A DNA stretch of 64,000 nt from Rhizobium leguminosarum (GTDB lineage Bacteria; Pseudomonadota; Alphaproteobacteria; Rhizobiales; Rhizobiaceae): positions 80,710 through 144,709 of the forward strand of contig NZ_LWBS01000044.1 in the NCBI RefSeq assembly GCF_001652265.1, written 5' to 3'. Shown here piece by piece: positions 8,021 through 17,149 of this stretch. The stretch's first letter is position 1. Each line of letters opens with the position of its first letter. The notes under the pieces are model-generated. The model made no database searches. It saw only the letters and a program-made list of their open reading frames with translations, and was not told the origin of the DNA. The translations under genes were made by a program, and so were the position numbers.

Positions 8021-8998
8021 ATGGCTGAGCTCACTCTCAAGCAAGTTCGCAAGAGTTTTGGCGCCCTTGAAGTCATCAAGGGGATCGATCTGGAGGTTGC
8101 CTCCGGCGAATTTGTGGTTTTCGTCGGCCCGTCCGGATGCGGAAAGTCGACGCTGCTGCGGATCATCGCCGGTCTGGAAGAAACAACCTCAGGCGCGCTG
8201 ACCATCGGCGGCAAGGACGTGACCTATGCCGAACCCTCCGAGCGCGGCATTGCCATGGTGTTCCAGAGCTACGCGCTCTACCCGCATATGACCGTTGCCG
8301 AGAATATCGGCTTCGGACTTTCGCTCGCCCGCCGCCCAAAGGCGGAAATCGCCGCCAAGGTCGCGGCGACGGCCGAAACGCTGCAGCTCACCCAGTTGCT
8401 GGAGAGAAAGCCGAAAGCACTCTCCGGCGGCCAGAGGCAGCGCGTCGCCATCGGCCGCGCGATCATCCGCGATCCCAAGGTCTTCCTGTTCGACGAGCCA
8501 CTCTCCAATCTCGACGCTTCGCTCCGCGCCCAGATGCGCCTTGAGATCGCAGATCTGCACGCCCGCCTGAAATCGACGATGATCTATGTCACCCACGACC
8601 AGGTCGAAGCAATGACGATGGCGGACAAGATCGTTGTCCTGAAGGGCGGCGCGGTCGAACAGATCGGCAGTCCGATGGAGCTCTACCGCAATCCCGCGAC
8701 ACCCTTCGTCGCCGGCTTCATCGGCAGCCCGAAGATGAACCTCTATGGCGGCGAGATAGCGCGGCGAATGAACTGCACGACCTACGGCATTCGCCCGGAA
8801 CATATCAGGCTTTCGGAAGGGGCCGGGCAATGGCAGGGCAGGATCCGGCATGTGGAGCGGCTTGGCGCCGACGCGATCCTCTACCTCGACATCTCCGAGC
8901 TTGGCGAGATGGTCGTGCGCGCCGAAGGCGAGACGCCGTTTGCGCCGGGTATGACGGTCTGGGCAAATCCGGTCGAGGGAGCGGAACATCGGTTCTGA
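8021..8998 (+). CDS. Sugar ABC transporter ATP-binding protein (MalK/UgpC type)
   Basis: Energises the rhamnoside importer. The 325-aa protein has Walker A (GPSGCGKST, about residues 36-44), the Q-loop (MVFQSYALYPHMT), signature LSGGQRQR, Walker B (VFLFDEPLSNLDA) and the H-loop (YVTHDQVEAM). A C-terminal regulatory domain (YGIRPEHIRL onward) is present but about 35 residues shorter than in typical 360-aa relatives. It begins 4 bp after the permease stop and is the last gene of the operon. Such ATPases can serve several importers. Confidence 0.9.
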   Translation: MAELTLKQVRKSFGALEVIKGIDLEVASGEFVVFVGPSGCGKSTLLRIIAGLEETTSGALTIGGKDVTYAEPSERGIAMVFQSYALYPHMTVAENIGFGLSLARRPKAEIAAKVAATAETLQLTQLLERKPKALSGGQRQRVAIGRAIIRDPKVFLFDEPLSNLDASLRAQMRLEIADLHARLKSTMIYVTHDQVEAMTMADKIVVLKGGAVEQIGSPMELYRNPATPFVAGFIGSPKMNLYGGEIARRMNCTTYGIRPEHIRLSEGAGQWQGRIRHVERLGADAILYLDISELGEMVVRAEGETPFAPGMTVWANPVEGAEHRF

Positions 8999-9078
8999 GG
9001 CGAACGCCCGCCCCGTCGTCTCAGCGTTGAAAAGCTTGCAGCCGCTCAGCATCGACCCGCTCATGAGCCTGCGGAATT

Positions 9079-9477
9079 TCAGGCGAGAAGACGCGCGGGT
9101 TGGCCTTGGCGGATTACGAGTTCGACCGCGTGCTTGTCGAAAGATACGAAGCTCTCGCCGCCAAGCCATGCTCCTTCATGGGCAATCACGCCATCGGCGA
9201 AATCGCCACCTGCCTCCAGCGTGGCCAGCCCTGCTTCGACCGCAGGACGGTTCATCGCCACATTGCCCGCGTTGAGCAGGTCGTGGATCGTCTGTGAAAC
9301 ATCTTCCTTTGATAGCCTGGCTCCTCGACGCAGTATCCAGACCAGTTCACATAAGCTCGGCAGGGAAACCGCGATCAGCGATGCTTCCTTGAGGAGCTTT
9401 GCCGCGGCCCTGCCCTGCTCAGCATCATCCTGCAGGACAGCTCGAGCAAGAATGTTGGTATCGACTGAAACTTTCAT
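9079..9477 (-). CDS. PIN-domain ribonuclease toxin (VapC-like)
   Basis: Toxin of a type II toxin-antitoxin pair, predicted to cleave RNA in a metal-dependent way. The 132-aa protein shows the PIN fold with acidic metal ligands: D6 in VDTNIL, E44 in SLCELVW, D92/D95 in GGDFADGVIA and D114 in FVSFDKHA. Its ATG overlaps the antitoxin stop by 4 bp. It lies between two unrelated transport loci, the usual scattered location of such modules. Confidence 0.85.
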   Translation of the reverse strand: MKVSVDTNILARAVLQDDAEQGRAAAKLLKEASLIAVSLPSLCELVWILRRGARLSKEDVSQTIHDLLNAGNVAMNRPAVEAGLATLEAGGDFADGVIAHEGAWLGGESFVSFDKHAVELVIRQGQPARLLA

Positions 9478-9725
9478 TCCTCGCCGGCCCAGCCCGAAGC
9501 CGCGATTTCGTTCATCTCTTCGATGGTCAGCGCCCGTTTCATCTTGCCCGCATGCCGACCGATAAAGTCGTCGATTGTCCCCGCTGGACGAGCAGCCTTT
9601 ACCCGCAGCTCGCCCCCAGGCAGCTTGTCGAATTCGATGCGCTCCCCCGGCTTGACCCCAAGGTGCGTCAGCAAATCCCGTCTCAGTGTGATTTGCCCTT
9701 TCATTGTGACGGCAAGGGAAGCCAT
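9474..9725 (-). CDS. AbrB/MazE-type antitoxin
   Basis: An 83-aa antitoxin that should neutralise the downstream PIN toxin and repress the pair. Residues 1-50 form a SpoVT/AbrB swapped-hairpin DNA-binding domain (MASLAVTMKGQITLRRDLL, then GVKPGERIEFDKLPGGELRV); the C-terminal tail (IDDFIGRHAGKMKRALTIEE) would wrap the toxin. The ATG at 9725 is chosen because AGGAGAT precedes it and the AbrB fold begins there. Confidence 0.85.
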   Translation of the reverse strand: MASLAVTMKGQITLRRDLLTHLGVKPGERIEFDKLPGGELRVKAARPAGTIDDFIGRHAGKMKRALTIEEMNEIAASGWAGEE

Positions 9726-9851
9726 GGAAAATCTCCTATCTCCAATCAATACAAAAGTAATGGAATTTGTCCTTACATTCAAGGTTCGCGCGCGTAATAC
9801 GGACTTTGCCTTCACCGGCCTTGTTCGTGCGTGGCTCACTCCAACCGAAGA

Positions 9852-9875
9852 AAGAAGCCCGACAAGGCCCTTCTT
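9852..9875 (-). terminator. Probable terminator of the D-amino-acid dehydrogenase transcript
   Basis: On the minus strand, AAGAAG-GGCC pairs with GG-GCTTCTT and is followed by TTCTT, overlapping the stop of the flavoenzyme gene. The stem carries a one-base bulge and the T-tract is short. Confidence 0.45.
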
Positions 9876-11166
9876 AGAACCGGTCGGGACGCAGGGGCAT
9901 CAGATCGACCGCCGGGCGCTGTCCTGCGACCAGCTGGGAAACGAGATAGCCGGTCAAAGCCGACAGCGTCAGACCAAGATGGCCGTGGCCGAAGGCATAG
10001 GTGACGCGGGGCAAACGGCGGGAGCTGCCGATCGCCGGAAGTGAATCCGGCATGGACGGGCGAAAGCCCAGCCACTCGTCGCTGCCTTGCCCGGCTGCCG
10101 GCAGGAGCAATTTCACGCCGCCACGGATTATCGCGGTCCGCCTTGGGTTCAAGGGAGCGGCAAGCCCGCCGAGTTCGACCGTTCCGGCTGCGCGCAATCC
10201 ATCTGCCATCGGCACCATGTAAAAGCCGTGTTCGGGATAGCAGACCGGGCGCGACAGCAGATGGCCCGCTTGCGGGAACAGGACGTGATAACCGCGCTCG
10301 GTGTCGAGCAGGACGCGATCGCCTATCGATGCGGTGAGCTTGCGCGAATGGGCGCCGGCGGCGACGACGGCGTGGTCCGCAGGGATTTGATTGTCAGCGG
10401 TCCGCAGGCAGATGCCATTGTCACGCGGCTCGATCGCCGAGACTTCGCCGCGGATGATCTCCCCTCCGCCGTTTATGACAGCCTGGGCGAGCGCGAAAGC
10501 AAGTTGCCTGGGGCTGGAAAACACATAGGCGTCACGAAACAGCACGCCCTTGTGGTAGAGCGGCGCAAGATTAGGCTCCATGTTCTGGACATCAGCGCGG
10601 TCCAGCCGGTCCATGGCGACGCCATGATGCTCACGCAGCGCGTTCTCAGCGTCAGCCGCCCGGAATTGCGCTTCGGTCTTATAGAGATACAGGCAGCCGT
10701 CATGCCGCTTCAGCCGTTCGGCCCCTGCCTGCATCACAAGCGGTTGCCAGGCCGCATCGGCGTGGGAAAGCAGCACCGCCAGTGTGCCGGCGATCCGCTC
10801 GACCTCGGCTTTCGTGCTCGATGCCAGGAAGGCGCGCAGCCACGGGATCAATTGCGGCAGATATCTCCAGACGATCGCCAGCGGACCGAGCGGATTGAGC
10901 AGCATTCCCGGCACACGCCAGATGACCCCTGGCGTCGCGACGGGAACGACGCCGTGCGGCGCAAAGGTGCAGGCATTTCCGTAGGAGCAGGCCTGCCTGT
11001 AGGATGCATCGCCCAAGGGCGGCGCCGGATCGATAATCGTGACCCGGTGCCCCATTCTCTGCAGCCAAAGCGCCGTGCAGAGGCCGACCAATCCGGCACC
11101 GACCACAGCCACATGCCGGCGCTCGGCGTCGGGTAAGGGCTGAAGCTCCGGCAGCGGCGTGTTCAT
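9874..11166 (-). CDS. FAD-dependent D-amino-acid dehydrogenase-like oxidoreductase (DadA family)
   Basis: A 430-aa flavoenzyme of the DAO/DadA family, predicted to oxidise an amine or D-amino acid to an imine. An N-terminal Rossmann motif (VAVVGAGLVGLCTALWLQRMG) and second glycine-rich features (SYGNACTFAPHG) bind FAD; the C-terminal YAFGHGHLGLTLSALTG segment is typical of DadA. There is no signal peptide, so it acts in the cytoplasm or at the membrane face. It starts 3 bp after the MocR regulator on the same strand, forming an operon. The divergent ABC importer and RidA suggest the imine product is deaminated in the same pathway. The true substrate is unknown; hydroxyproline or other secondary amines are possible. 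Confidence 0.8.
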   Translation of the reverse strand: MNTPLPELQPLPDAERRHVAVVGAGLVGLCTALWLQRMGHRVTIIDPAPPLGDASYRQACSYGNACTFAPHGVVPVATPGVIWRVPGMLLNPLGPLAIVWRYLPQLIPWLRAFLASSTKAEVERIAGTLAVLLSHADAAWQPLVMQAGAERLKRHDGCLYLYKTEAQFRAADAENALREHHGVAMDRLDRADVQNMEPNLAPLYHKGVLFRDAYVFSSPRQLAFALAQAVINGGGEIIRGEVSAIEPRDNGICLRTADNQIPADHAVVAAGAHSRKLTASIGDRVLLDTERGYHVLFPQAGHLLSRPVCYPEHGFYMVPMADGLRAAGTVELGGLAAPLNPRRTAIIRGGVKLLLPAAGQGSDEWLGFRPSMPDSLPAIGSSRRLPRVTYAFGHGHLGLTLSALTGYLVSQLVAGQRPAVDLMPLRPDRF

Positions 11167-11169
11167 CGG

Positions 11170-12567
11170 CTAGACCATGCCGGCCAGAGCGCGGGGACGA
11201 TCGTTCAGCGTGGCGGCGATGATGCGAAGCGCCGTTGCAAGTTCGTCACGCGACGATGCGCAGCCGACATTGACGCGAACGGCGTGCTCGACCGGCTGAC
11301 GGTCGCAGGCAAAGGCGGTGGCGGCCATGACGGCAACGCCATGGGCGCGCAGATTGGCGGCAAAATCCTCGCATCGCCATGGCGCCGGCAGCCGGAGCCA
11401 TAAAAACATGCAGCGCGGATCGGCGGAGAAGGAATGGCCGGCAAGGATCGTCGCGACAATCGCATGGCGGGCGCGCAGCTCGGCAAGCTGGGCCTTCAGG
11501 ATCGCTTCGGCCGTGCCGTCTTCCAGCCAGCGGGTCGCAAGCAGCAGCGGCAGCGGCGAGGGCATCCAGGCGGTCGTGCGGACCGCCTCGGCAGACAGCA
11601 GCGCCCGGCCGGGCGGGCACAAGAGATAGCCGACGCGCAGACCCGGCGCCAGCGCCTTGGAGAGCGCTGATATATGGTAGGTTCTGGTCGGCGCAAGCGT
11701 GATCAGGGCGCTTGCCCGGGTCCCGAGCATCGGTCCATAGACATCGTCCTCGATGATGACGAGATCGTGCTTTTCCGCGACGTCGACCAATTCCCGCCGG
11801 CGAGCCTCGCTCATGGTGACGACGGTCGGATTGTGCATCGAGGGAACCGTGAAGACGGCGCGCACGGTCTCCCGGCGGCAGATATCGTCGAGCTCCTCCG
11901 CCGACATGCCCTGATCGTCACTTCCGATGCCGATGATGCGGAAGCGGAACATTTGGGCAAGCGCGATCAGGCCGTAATAGGTCAGCCGATCGCAGACGAT
12001 GGTGTCGCCGGGCTCTATCAGGCTGCTGATCACCGCCAGCAAAGCATGCTGGGCGCCGCTGGTGACGACGATATCGTCTTCGGACGGATCGAAGCCGTTG
12101 AGCGATATCCATTTTCTCGCGGCGTGGCGCGCCCAGGCCGGGCCTTCCGGCGGCTGGTATTCCTGCATCTGGCGAAAGCGCCGGTCGGATGACAGGTCAG
12201 GCAAAGACTGCGCCAAGCGCTGCTGGAAATCGTCGACGGCCGGCCGGTTGACCGTCAGATCGATGATACCGGCCGGGCTCGCTGCCCGGTCAACCCGCGG
12301 CATGGCGCCGTCGGCCATCACGATCGTGCCGCGCCGGGTGCTGCCCATCACAAGGTTGAGGTTTTGTAATTCGCGGTAGGCGCGCGTGACTGTGGAGACG
12401 TTGAGCGACCGCTCCCGCGCGAGGTCACGCTGCGGCGGGAGCTGACTGCCGGGAGGCAAGGCGCCCGAGCGGATCTTCGCCTCGAGCTCGCTTGCGAGCT
12501 CCAGATAGGCCGGTATCCGCGCTTCCCGCTCCTGATTTGTCCGGGTCACTTCCGATCTTTCAGACAT
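11170..12567 (-). CDS. MocR-type transcriptional regulator (GntR HTH fused to aminotransferase domain)
   Basis: A 465-aa fusion of an N-terminal GntR winged helix (AKIRSGALPPGSQLPPQRDL, NVSTVTRAYRELQNLNLV, residues about 30-95) and a fold-type I aminotransferase-like domain (residues about 120-460) binding PLP through the lysine in ISALSKALAPGLRVGYL. Such regulators sense amino compounds or PLP. The start at 12567 (MSERSEV) is preferred over an in-frame start 51 bp upstream, whose extra residues do not resemble the family. It heads an operon with the DadA-like oxidase and faces a polyamine-type ABC operon across a promoter holding two palindromes. Confidence 0.9.
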   Translation of the reverse strand: MSERSEVTRTNQEREARIPAYLELASELEAKIRSGALPPGSQLPPQRDLARERSLNVSTVTRAYRELQNLNLVMGSTRRGTIVMADGAMPRVDRAASPAGIIDLTVNRPAVDDFQQRLAQSLPDLSSDRRFRQMQEYQPPEGPAWARHAARKWISLNGFDPSEDDIVVTSGAQHALLAVISSLIEPGDTIVCDRLTYYGLIALAQMFRFRIIGIGSDDQGMSAEELDDICRRETVRAVFTVPSMHNPTVVTMSEARRRELVDVAEKHDLVIIEDDVYGPMLGTRASALITLAPTRTYHISALSKALAPGLRVGYLLCPPGRALLSAEAVRTTAWMPSPLPLLLATRWLEDGTAEAILKAQLAELRARHAIVATILAGHSFSADPRCMFLWLRLPAPWRCEDFAANLRAHGVAVMAATAFACDRQPVEHAVRVNVGCASSRDELATALRIIAATLNDRPRALAGMV

Positions 12568-12700
12568 ACAATTCCTGTAACAGCGGCGTAAATTCCATAA
12601 GCCGGACGCACACATCAATCCCCGAGGCGCTGCGATTCAGCTCGCTTTCGTGCGACATAGCACGCTTTCCCAATGTTTTCGAGACCCTGCCACTGCCGCG

Positions 12701-12718
12701 ACACAAAATTATTTGTGT
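12701..12718. promoter_or_regulatory. Palindrome ACACAAA-ATTA-TTTGTGT in divergent promoter
   Basis: Perfect 7-bp arms with a 4-bp spacer in the 239-bp gap between the MocR regulator and the ABC operon. It is directly followed by a second palindrome at 12719-12731. It is a candidate operator for the MocR regulator. Confidence 0.5.
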
Positions 12719-12731
12719 GGCTTGACAAGCC
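12719..12731. promoter_or_regulatory. Palindrome GGCTTG-A-CAAGCC
   Basis: Perfect 6-1-6 inverted repeat abutting the previous palindrome. TTGACA inside it could also be a -35 element for the ABC operon, which would place a bound repressor on the promoter. Confidence 0.45.
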
Positions 12732-12806
12732 GAAGTAGACCGAGACAATATGGCCCAGCATCGAGACAAAGAGGCAGGGACCCGCCGATGCAAACAGGAG
12801 GACTTC

Positions 12807-13889
12807 ATGAGCGAGCGCTTCATTGCTTTCGAGGGCGTGCGTAAATCCTATGACGGCGTCAGCTATGTCGTGCGCGGCCTGGACCTCGACGTCGCCAAAG
12901 GGGAATTTCTGACCCTTCTCGGCCCGTCCGGATCCGGCAAGACCACGACGCTGATGATGCTGGCCGGCTTCGAAGCGCCGAGCGACGGGACGATCACGCT
13001 TGCCGACAACAGGATCGACAGCGTTCCGCCGCATCGCCGCAATATCGGCGTGGTCTTCCAGAATTACGCGCTGTTTCCGCATATGACCGTCGGCGAGAAC
13101 GTCGCTTTCCCGCTGAAAATGCGCCGGCTCGGCAAGGCTGAGATCACCGAGCGGGTGCGCCGCGCGCTTGACATGGTGCGTATGGCGAGCTTCGAAACGC
13201 GGCGGCCCAACCAGCTTTCCGGCGGACAGCAGCAGCGCATCGCGCTTGCCCGGGCTCTCGTCTTCGAGCCGCAGCTCGTACTGATGGACGAGCCGCTCGG
13301 TGCGCTCGACAAGCAGCTTCGCGAACATATGCAGCTCGAGATCAAGCACCTGCATGCCCGCCTCGGCATCAACGTCGTCTACGTCACCCACGACCAGAGC
13401 GAGGCTCTGACCATGTCGGATCGGGTCGGCGTGTTCAATGACGGCATCCTGCAGCAGATCGCACCCCCGCATGCGCTCTACGAGACGCCGGCAAACCCCT
13501 TCGTCGCAACCTTCATCGGCGAGAACAATGCGATATCGGGCGAAGTCGTTGCGATCGAAAATGCCGTCTGCCGGATTCGCGCGCCCGATGGTTCGATCAT
13601 CACCGGCCATGCCGGAGAGGGGTTAAAGGAAGGCGCGCGGGCAACGCTGGTGTTGCGGCCCGAGCGGATTCAGCTGGCGCCCGCAGCCGAGATTCCGAAC
13701 CGGTTCACCGCCATGCTGAAGGAAATCATCTATCACGGCGACCATGTCAGGCTGCGCGTCTCAGCCTGCGGCTGCGACGACATTTTCATCAAAGTCGCCG
13801 CGGCCCAGGATATTCCGGTTCAGTCGCTAGGCTCCACTGCCGTCATCGGCTGGGCGCCGGAGGATTGCCGCGCGCTCGCGCTCTCCTGA
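12807..13889 (+). CDS. Polyamine-type ABC transporter ATP-binding protein (PotA family)
   Basis: ATPase of a spermidine/putrescine-type importer, 360 aa. Walker A (GPSGSGKTT), Q-loop (VVFQNYALFPHMT), signature ([15 protein letters not shown]), Walker B (LVLMDEPLGALD) and H-loop (YVTHDQSEAL) are intact, and a TOBE-type C-terminal domain follows from about residue 275 (ATLVLRPERIQL). The ATG at 12807 follows AGGAGG. It is the first gene of a five-gene operon (ATPase, binding protein, two permeases, RidA) divergent from MocR/DadA-like genes. Importers of this family carry amino acids, opines or betaines as well as polyamines. Confidence 0.9.
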   Translation: MSERFIAFEGVRKSYDGVSYVVRGLDLDVAKGEFLTLLGPSGSGKTTTLMMLAGFEAPSDGTITLADNRIDSVPPHRRNIGVVFQNYALFPHMTVGENVAFPLKMRRLGKAEITERVRRALDMVRMASFETRRPNQLSGGQQQRIALARALVFEPQLVLMDEPLGALDKQLREHMQLEIKHLHARLGINVVYVTHDQSEALTMSDRVGVFNDGILQQIAPPHALYETPANPFVATFIGENNAISGEVVAIENAVCRIRAPDGSIITGHAGEGLKEGARATLVLRPERIQLAPAAEIPNRFTAMLKEIIYHGDHVRLRVSACGCDDIFIKVAAAQDIPVQSLGSTAVIGWAPEDCRALALS

Positions 13890-13937
13890 CCGGGCGCTCA
13901 TTCTTTCGCAAACGCAGCTACAAAAAGGGGAACCGCC

Positions 13938-14987
13938 ATGATGCGTTTAAACTGCATGCTTCTCAGTTCCGTCATGACTCTTGCCATCGCAGGAGCAGCT
14001 TTCGCCGAGGATACGCTGACCGTCACATCCTGGGGCGGCGCCTATACGAAGAGCCAGGAGGAGGCCTTTTTCAAGCCCTTCGCCAAGGAAACCGGCACCA
14101 AGATTCTCCAGGATGAATGGGATGGCTCGACCGCCAAACTGAAAGGCATGGTCGAAACCGGCCAGGTGACCTGGGATGTCGTCGATGTCGAACCCAGCCA
14201 TGCGCTGCAAGGCTGCGACGAAGGCTGGCTCGAAACGATCGACTATTCGAAGCTCGGCGGCAAGGACGCCTTCATCGACGGCGCCGCGATGGATTGCGCG
14301 GTCGCGACGATCGTCTTCGGCACCATCTATGCCTATGATGCCGCCAAGTTCCCGAATGGCGGACCGACGACCATGGCCGATCTGTTCGATACGGCCAAGT
14401 TCCCCGGGCCGCGCGCCCTGCGCAAGTCACCGAAGACCACACTGGAATTCGCGCTGATTGCCGATGGCGTCAAACCCGCCGAGGTCTACGACGTGCTCGG
14501 GACGCCGGAGGGCGTCGACCGCGCCTTCAAGAAGCTCGACACCATCAAGAAGGATGTGAAGGTCTGGTGGACGGCCGGCGCGCAGCCGCCGCAGCTTCTC
14601 GCCGACGGCGAAGTCGTGATGACCACGGCATGGAACGGCCGTATCTACGATGCCGTCAAGAACAGCGGCAAGAACTTCAAGATCGTCTGGGACGGCCAGG
14701 GAATGGACTTCAATCTCTGGGCCGAGCCGAAAGGCTCGAAGAACAAGGAACTGGCGGACAAATTCGTCGCCTTCACCGTCAATCCCGACGTGATGGCGCA
14801 GCAGTCCAAATATATCTCCTATGGCCCGACCCTGAAAGCGGCCATCGCCAAGGTTCCGCCGGATATTCTCGTCGATCTGCCGACCGCGCCTGACAATACG
14901 AAGACGGCCTTTGTCGTCTCCTCCGAGTTCTGGGCCGACCATGATGAGGAGTTGACCGAACGCTTCAACAAGTGGCTCGCACAATAA
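13938..14987 (+). CDS. Polyamine-type ABC transporter substrate-binding protein (PotD-like)
   Basis: Periplasmic receptor, 349 aa, with a signal peptide (cleavage near AFA-ED, about residue 23) and PotD-like motifs: LTVTSWGGAYTKSQEEAF, VETGQVTWDVVDVEPSHAL and MTTAWNGRIYDAV. It closely resembles the second PotD-like protein at 21893-22903 in layout. The substrate is not readable from sequence; the divergent amine oxidase and downstream RidA point to an amino compound. Confidence 0.88.
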   Translation: MMRLNCMLLSSVMTLAIAGAAFAEDTLTVTSWGGAYTKSQEEAFFKPFAKETGTKILQDEWDGSTAKLKGMVETGQVTWDVVDVEPSHALQGCDEGWLETIDYSKLGGKDAFIDGAAMDCAVATIVFGTIYAYDAAKFPNGGPTTMADLFDTAKFPGPRALRKSPKTTLEFALIADGVKPAEVYDVLGTPEGVDRAFKKLDTIKKDVKVWWTAGAQPPQLLADGEVVMTTAWNGRIYDAVKNSGKNFKIVWDGQGMDFNLWAEPKGSKNKELADKFVAFTVNPDVMAQQSKYISYGPTLKAAIAKVPPDILVDLPTAPDNTKTAFVVSSEFWADHDEELTERFNKWLAQ

Positions 14988-15056
14988 CCTCGTCGGGCGG
15001 GCGGGTGTCCCCCTGGCCTCGTTCGCCCCTTTCTCTACCTCAGGAAGGCATGAGCG

Positions 15057-16313
15057 ATGGTGATCGCGACAATGAATGATGGCGACGAGGCAAGGATTGC
15101 CGCTCGCACGCGGGTGAAAAGGCTCGGCAGTGCGAAAAGCAAGGCGCAGTTGAGGGCGCTGCTGCTGATCGCGCCTCTGTTGATCTTCCTGCTGCTCGTC
15201 TTCGTCCTGCCCATTGCCCTGTTGTTGACGCGCGCCGTCGACAACAGGGCGGCCTCCGCCGCGCTGCCCTACACGATGTCGGCTCTATCAGCCTGGGATG
15301 AACAATCCCCGCCCGACGAAGCGCTGTTTGCCGCCTTTGCTACCGATCTGAAGCAATCGCCGCGCGACCAGATCGCCGAGGTGGCCAAGCGTCTCAACTA
15401 CTACGAGACGGGCATGCGCTCGATGCTGTTGAAAACCGCACGCACGATCCGCAACGCGGAGCCGCCCTACAAGACCGCCTTCGTTGCCATCGATCCCAAG
15501 TGGGAGACGCAGCACTACTGGACGATCATCAAGAATGCGTCGCCACCCTTCACCGATTATTACCTGCTCGCCGCGCTCGACCTCGAGCGCGACGCCTCAG
15601 GCGACATCGGCAGGGTCTCGGCGGAGAATGCGGTGCATGTCGATGTCCTGATCCGCACATTCGTCGTCAGTGCTTCGGTGACCCTGATCTGCCTGTTCCT
15701 CGGTTATCCCCTCGCCGCGCTGATCGCCCGGTCGAAAGGGGCGGTTGCCAATACGCTGCTGATCCTGGTGCTCCTGCCGTTCTGGACCTCGCTTCTGGTC
15801 CGCACCAGCGCCTGGGTCGTGTTGCTGCAGGGACGCGGGGTGATCAACTCGGCGCTCATCTGGTTGGGCCTGATCGACCCAGCGCATCCCCTCGACCTGA
15901 TCTACAATCGCATCGGCGTGCTGATTGCCATGACGCATATTCTGCTGCCCTTCATGGTGCTGCCGATCTACAGCGTCATGAAGAGCATCCCTCCGGTCTA
16001 TTTGCGCGCCGCCTCGTCGCTTGGCGCGCCGCCGATGTCGGCCTTCTTGCGCATATACCTGCCGATGAGCATGCCTGGTGTCAGCGCCGGCGGGCTGCTC
16101 GTTTTCATCCTGGCGCTTGGCTACTACATCACCCCGGCTCTGGTCGGCGGACCGGGAGACCAGATGGTGAGCTATTTCATCGCCTATTACTCCAATCAGG
16201 TCACGAACTGGGGCATGGCGGCGGCTTTGAGCACGATCCTGCTGGTGGCGGTGCTGATCCTCTATGCCGTCTACAATCGCATTGTCGGCATCGACAGGCT
16301 GAGGATAGGCTGA
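15057..16313 (+). CDS. Polyamine-type ABC permease with long periplasmic insertion (PotB-like)
   Basis: Membrane subunit of 418 aa, about 120 longer than ordinary PotB. After the first membrane segment (residues about 35-62) there is a soluble region of roughly 130 residues (DNRAASAALPYTMSALSAW to VSAENAVH) before the five-segment permease core. The EAA loop reads LRAASSLGAPPMSAFLRIYLP. This insertion occurs in several alphaproteobacterial relatives. The stop overlaps the next ATG by one base. Confidence 0.88.
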   Translation: MVIATMNDGDEARIAARTRVKRLGSAKSKAQLRALLLIAPLLIFLLLVFVLPIALLLTRAVDNRAASAALPYTMSALSAWDEQSPPDEALFAAFATDLKQSPRDQIAEVAKRLNYYETGMRSMLLKTARTIRNAEPPYKTAFVAIDPKWETQHYWTIIKNASPPFTDYYLLAALDLERDASGDIGRVSAENAVHVDVLIRTFVVSASVTLICLFLGYPLAALIARSKGAVANTLLILVLLPFWTSLLVRTSAWVVLLQGRGVINSALIWLGLIDPAHPLDLIYNRIGVLIAMTHILLPFMVLPIYSVMKSIPPVYLRAASSLGAPPMSAFLRIYLPMSMPGVSAGGLLVFILALGYYITPALVGGPGDQMVSYFIAYYSNQVTNWGMAAALSTILLVAVLILYAVYNRIVGIDRLRIG

Positions 16314-17134
16314 TGACGAATTTCCTTTCTTTCCCGCGGCTGTTTTCGATCCTCTTGTGGCTGGCTGGCGGCCTGGTGATCCTTTTCCTGATCGCGCCGA
16401 TCGTGGCGATCGTGCCGCTCTCCTTCAATGCCGAGCCGTTCTTCACCTATCCGATGCCCGGCCTGTCGCTCCGCTGGTATCGTGAATTCTTCGATTCCAA
16501 CGTCTGGCAGCTGGCGCTGAAGAACAGCATCATCGTCGCCGTCTTTGCCACGCTTCTGTCGACCTTTCTCGGCACGCTTGCCGCGATCGGCCTCAGCCGG
16601 CCCTCCTGCCCAGCGCGGGCAACGCTGACCGCCATTCTGATTTCGCCGATGATCGTGCCGGTCATCGTTTCGGCAGTCGGCATCTATTATGCCTTTGCCG
16701 CCGTCGGGCTGCTCAACAGCCTGACCGGGCTGGTGCTGGCGCATACGGTGATCGGCGCCCCTTTCGTGGTGATCACCGTGACCGCCACGCTCGCAAGCTT
16801 CGATCATAATCTGATGCGGGCGGCATCCAGTCTCGGCGCAGCCCCGGTCGAAGCGACATTGCGCATCATGCTGCCGGTCATCGCGCCGGGGGTGGCGTCC
16901 GGCGCGCTCTTTGCCTTCGTGACATCATTCGACGAAGTGGTGATCGCACTCTTCATCGCCGGCTCCGAGGAGCGCACGCTGCCGCGCCAGATGTGGAGCG
17001 GCGTGCGCGAAACGCTGAGCCCGACGATCGCCGCCGTCGCCACGCTTCTCATCCTGTTTTCGACGCTGTTCCTCGCCACGATCCAATGGCTGCAGCGCCG
17101 CGCCGAACGCCAGAAGATTGCGCATAGGGATTAA
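16313..17134 (+). CDS. Polyamine-type ABC permease (PotC-like)
   Basis: Second membrane subunit, 273 aa, six membrane segments beginning at residue 8 (PRLFSILLWLAGGLVILFLI) and an EAA loop LMRAASSLGAAPVEATLRIML. The reading frame stays open far upstream inside the previous gene, but the ATG at 16313, which overlaps the preceding stop (TGATG), gives the family's normal length. Confidence 0.9.
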   Translation: MTNFLSFPRLFSILLWLAGGLVILFLIAPIVAIVPLSFNAEPFFTYPMPGLSLRWYREFFDSNVWQLALKNSIIVAVFATLLSTFLGTLAAIGLSRPSCPARATLTAILISPMIVPVIVSAVGIYYAFAAVGLLNSLTGLVLAHTVIGAPFVVITVTATLASFDHNLMRAASSLGAAPVEATLRIMLPVIAPGVASGALFAFVTSFDEVVIALFIAGSEERTLPRQMWSGVRETLSPTIAAVATLLILFSTLFLATIQWLQRRAERQKIAHRD

Positions 17135-17149
17135 TTCAGGGGGTTGAGC

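Noticed and set aside
15500..17134. 544-codon frame including the PotC-like permease
   Set aside because: The upstream part overlaps the PotB-like gene in another frame and is not permease-like; the ATG at 16313 gives normal length.
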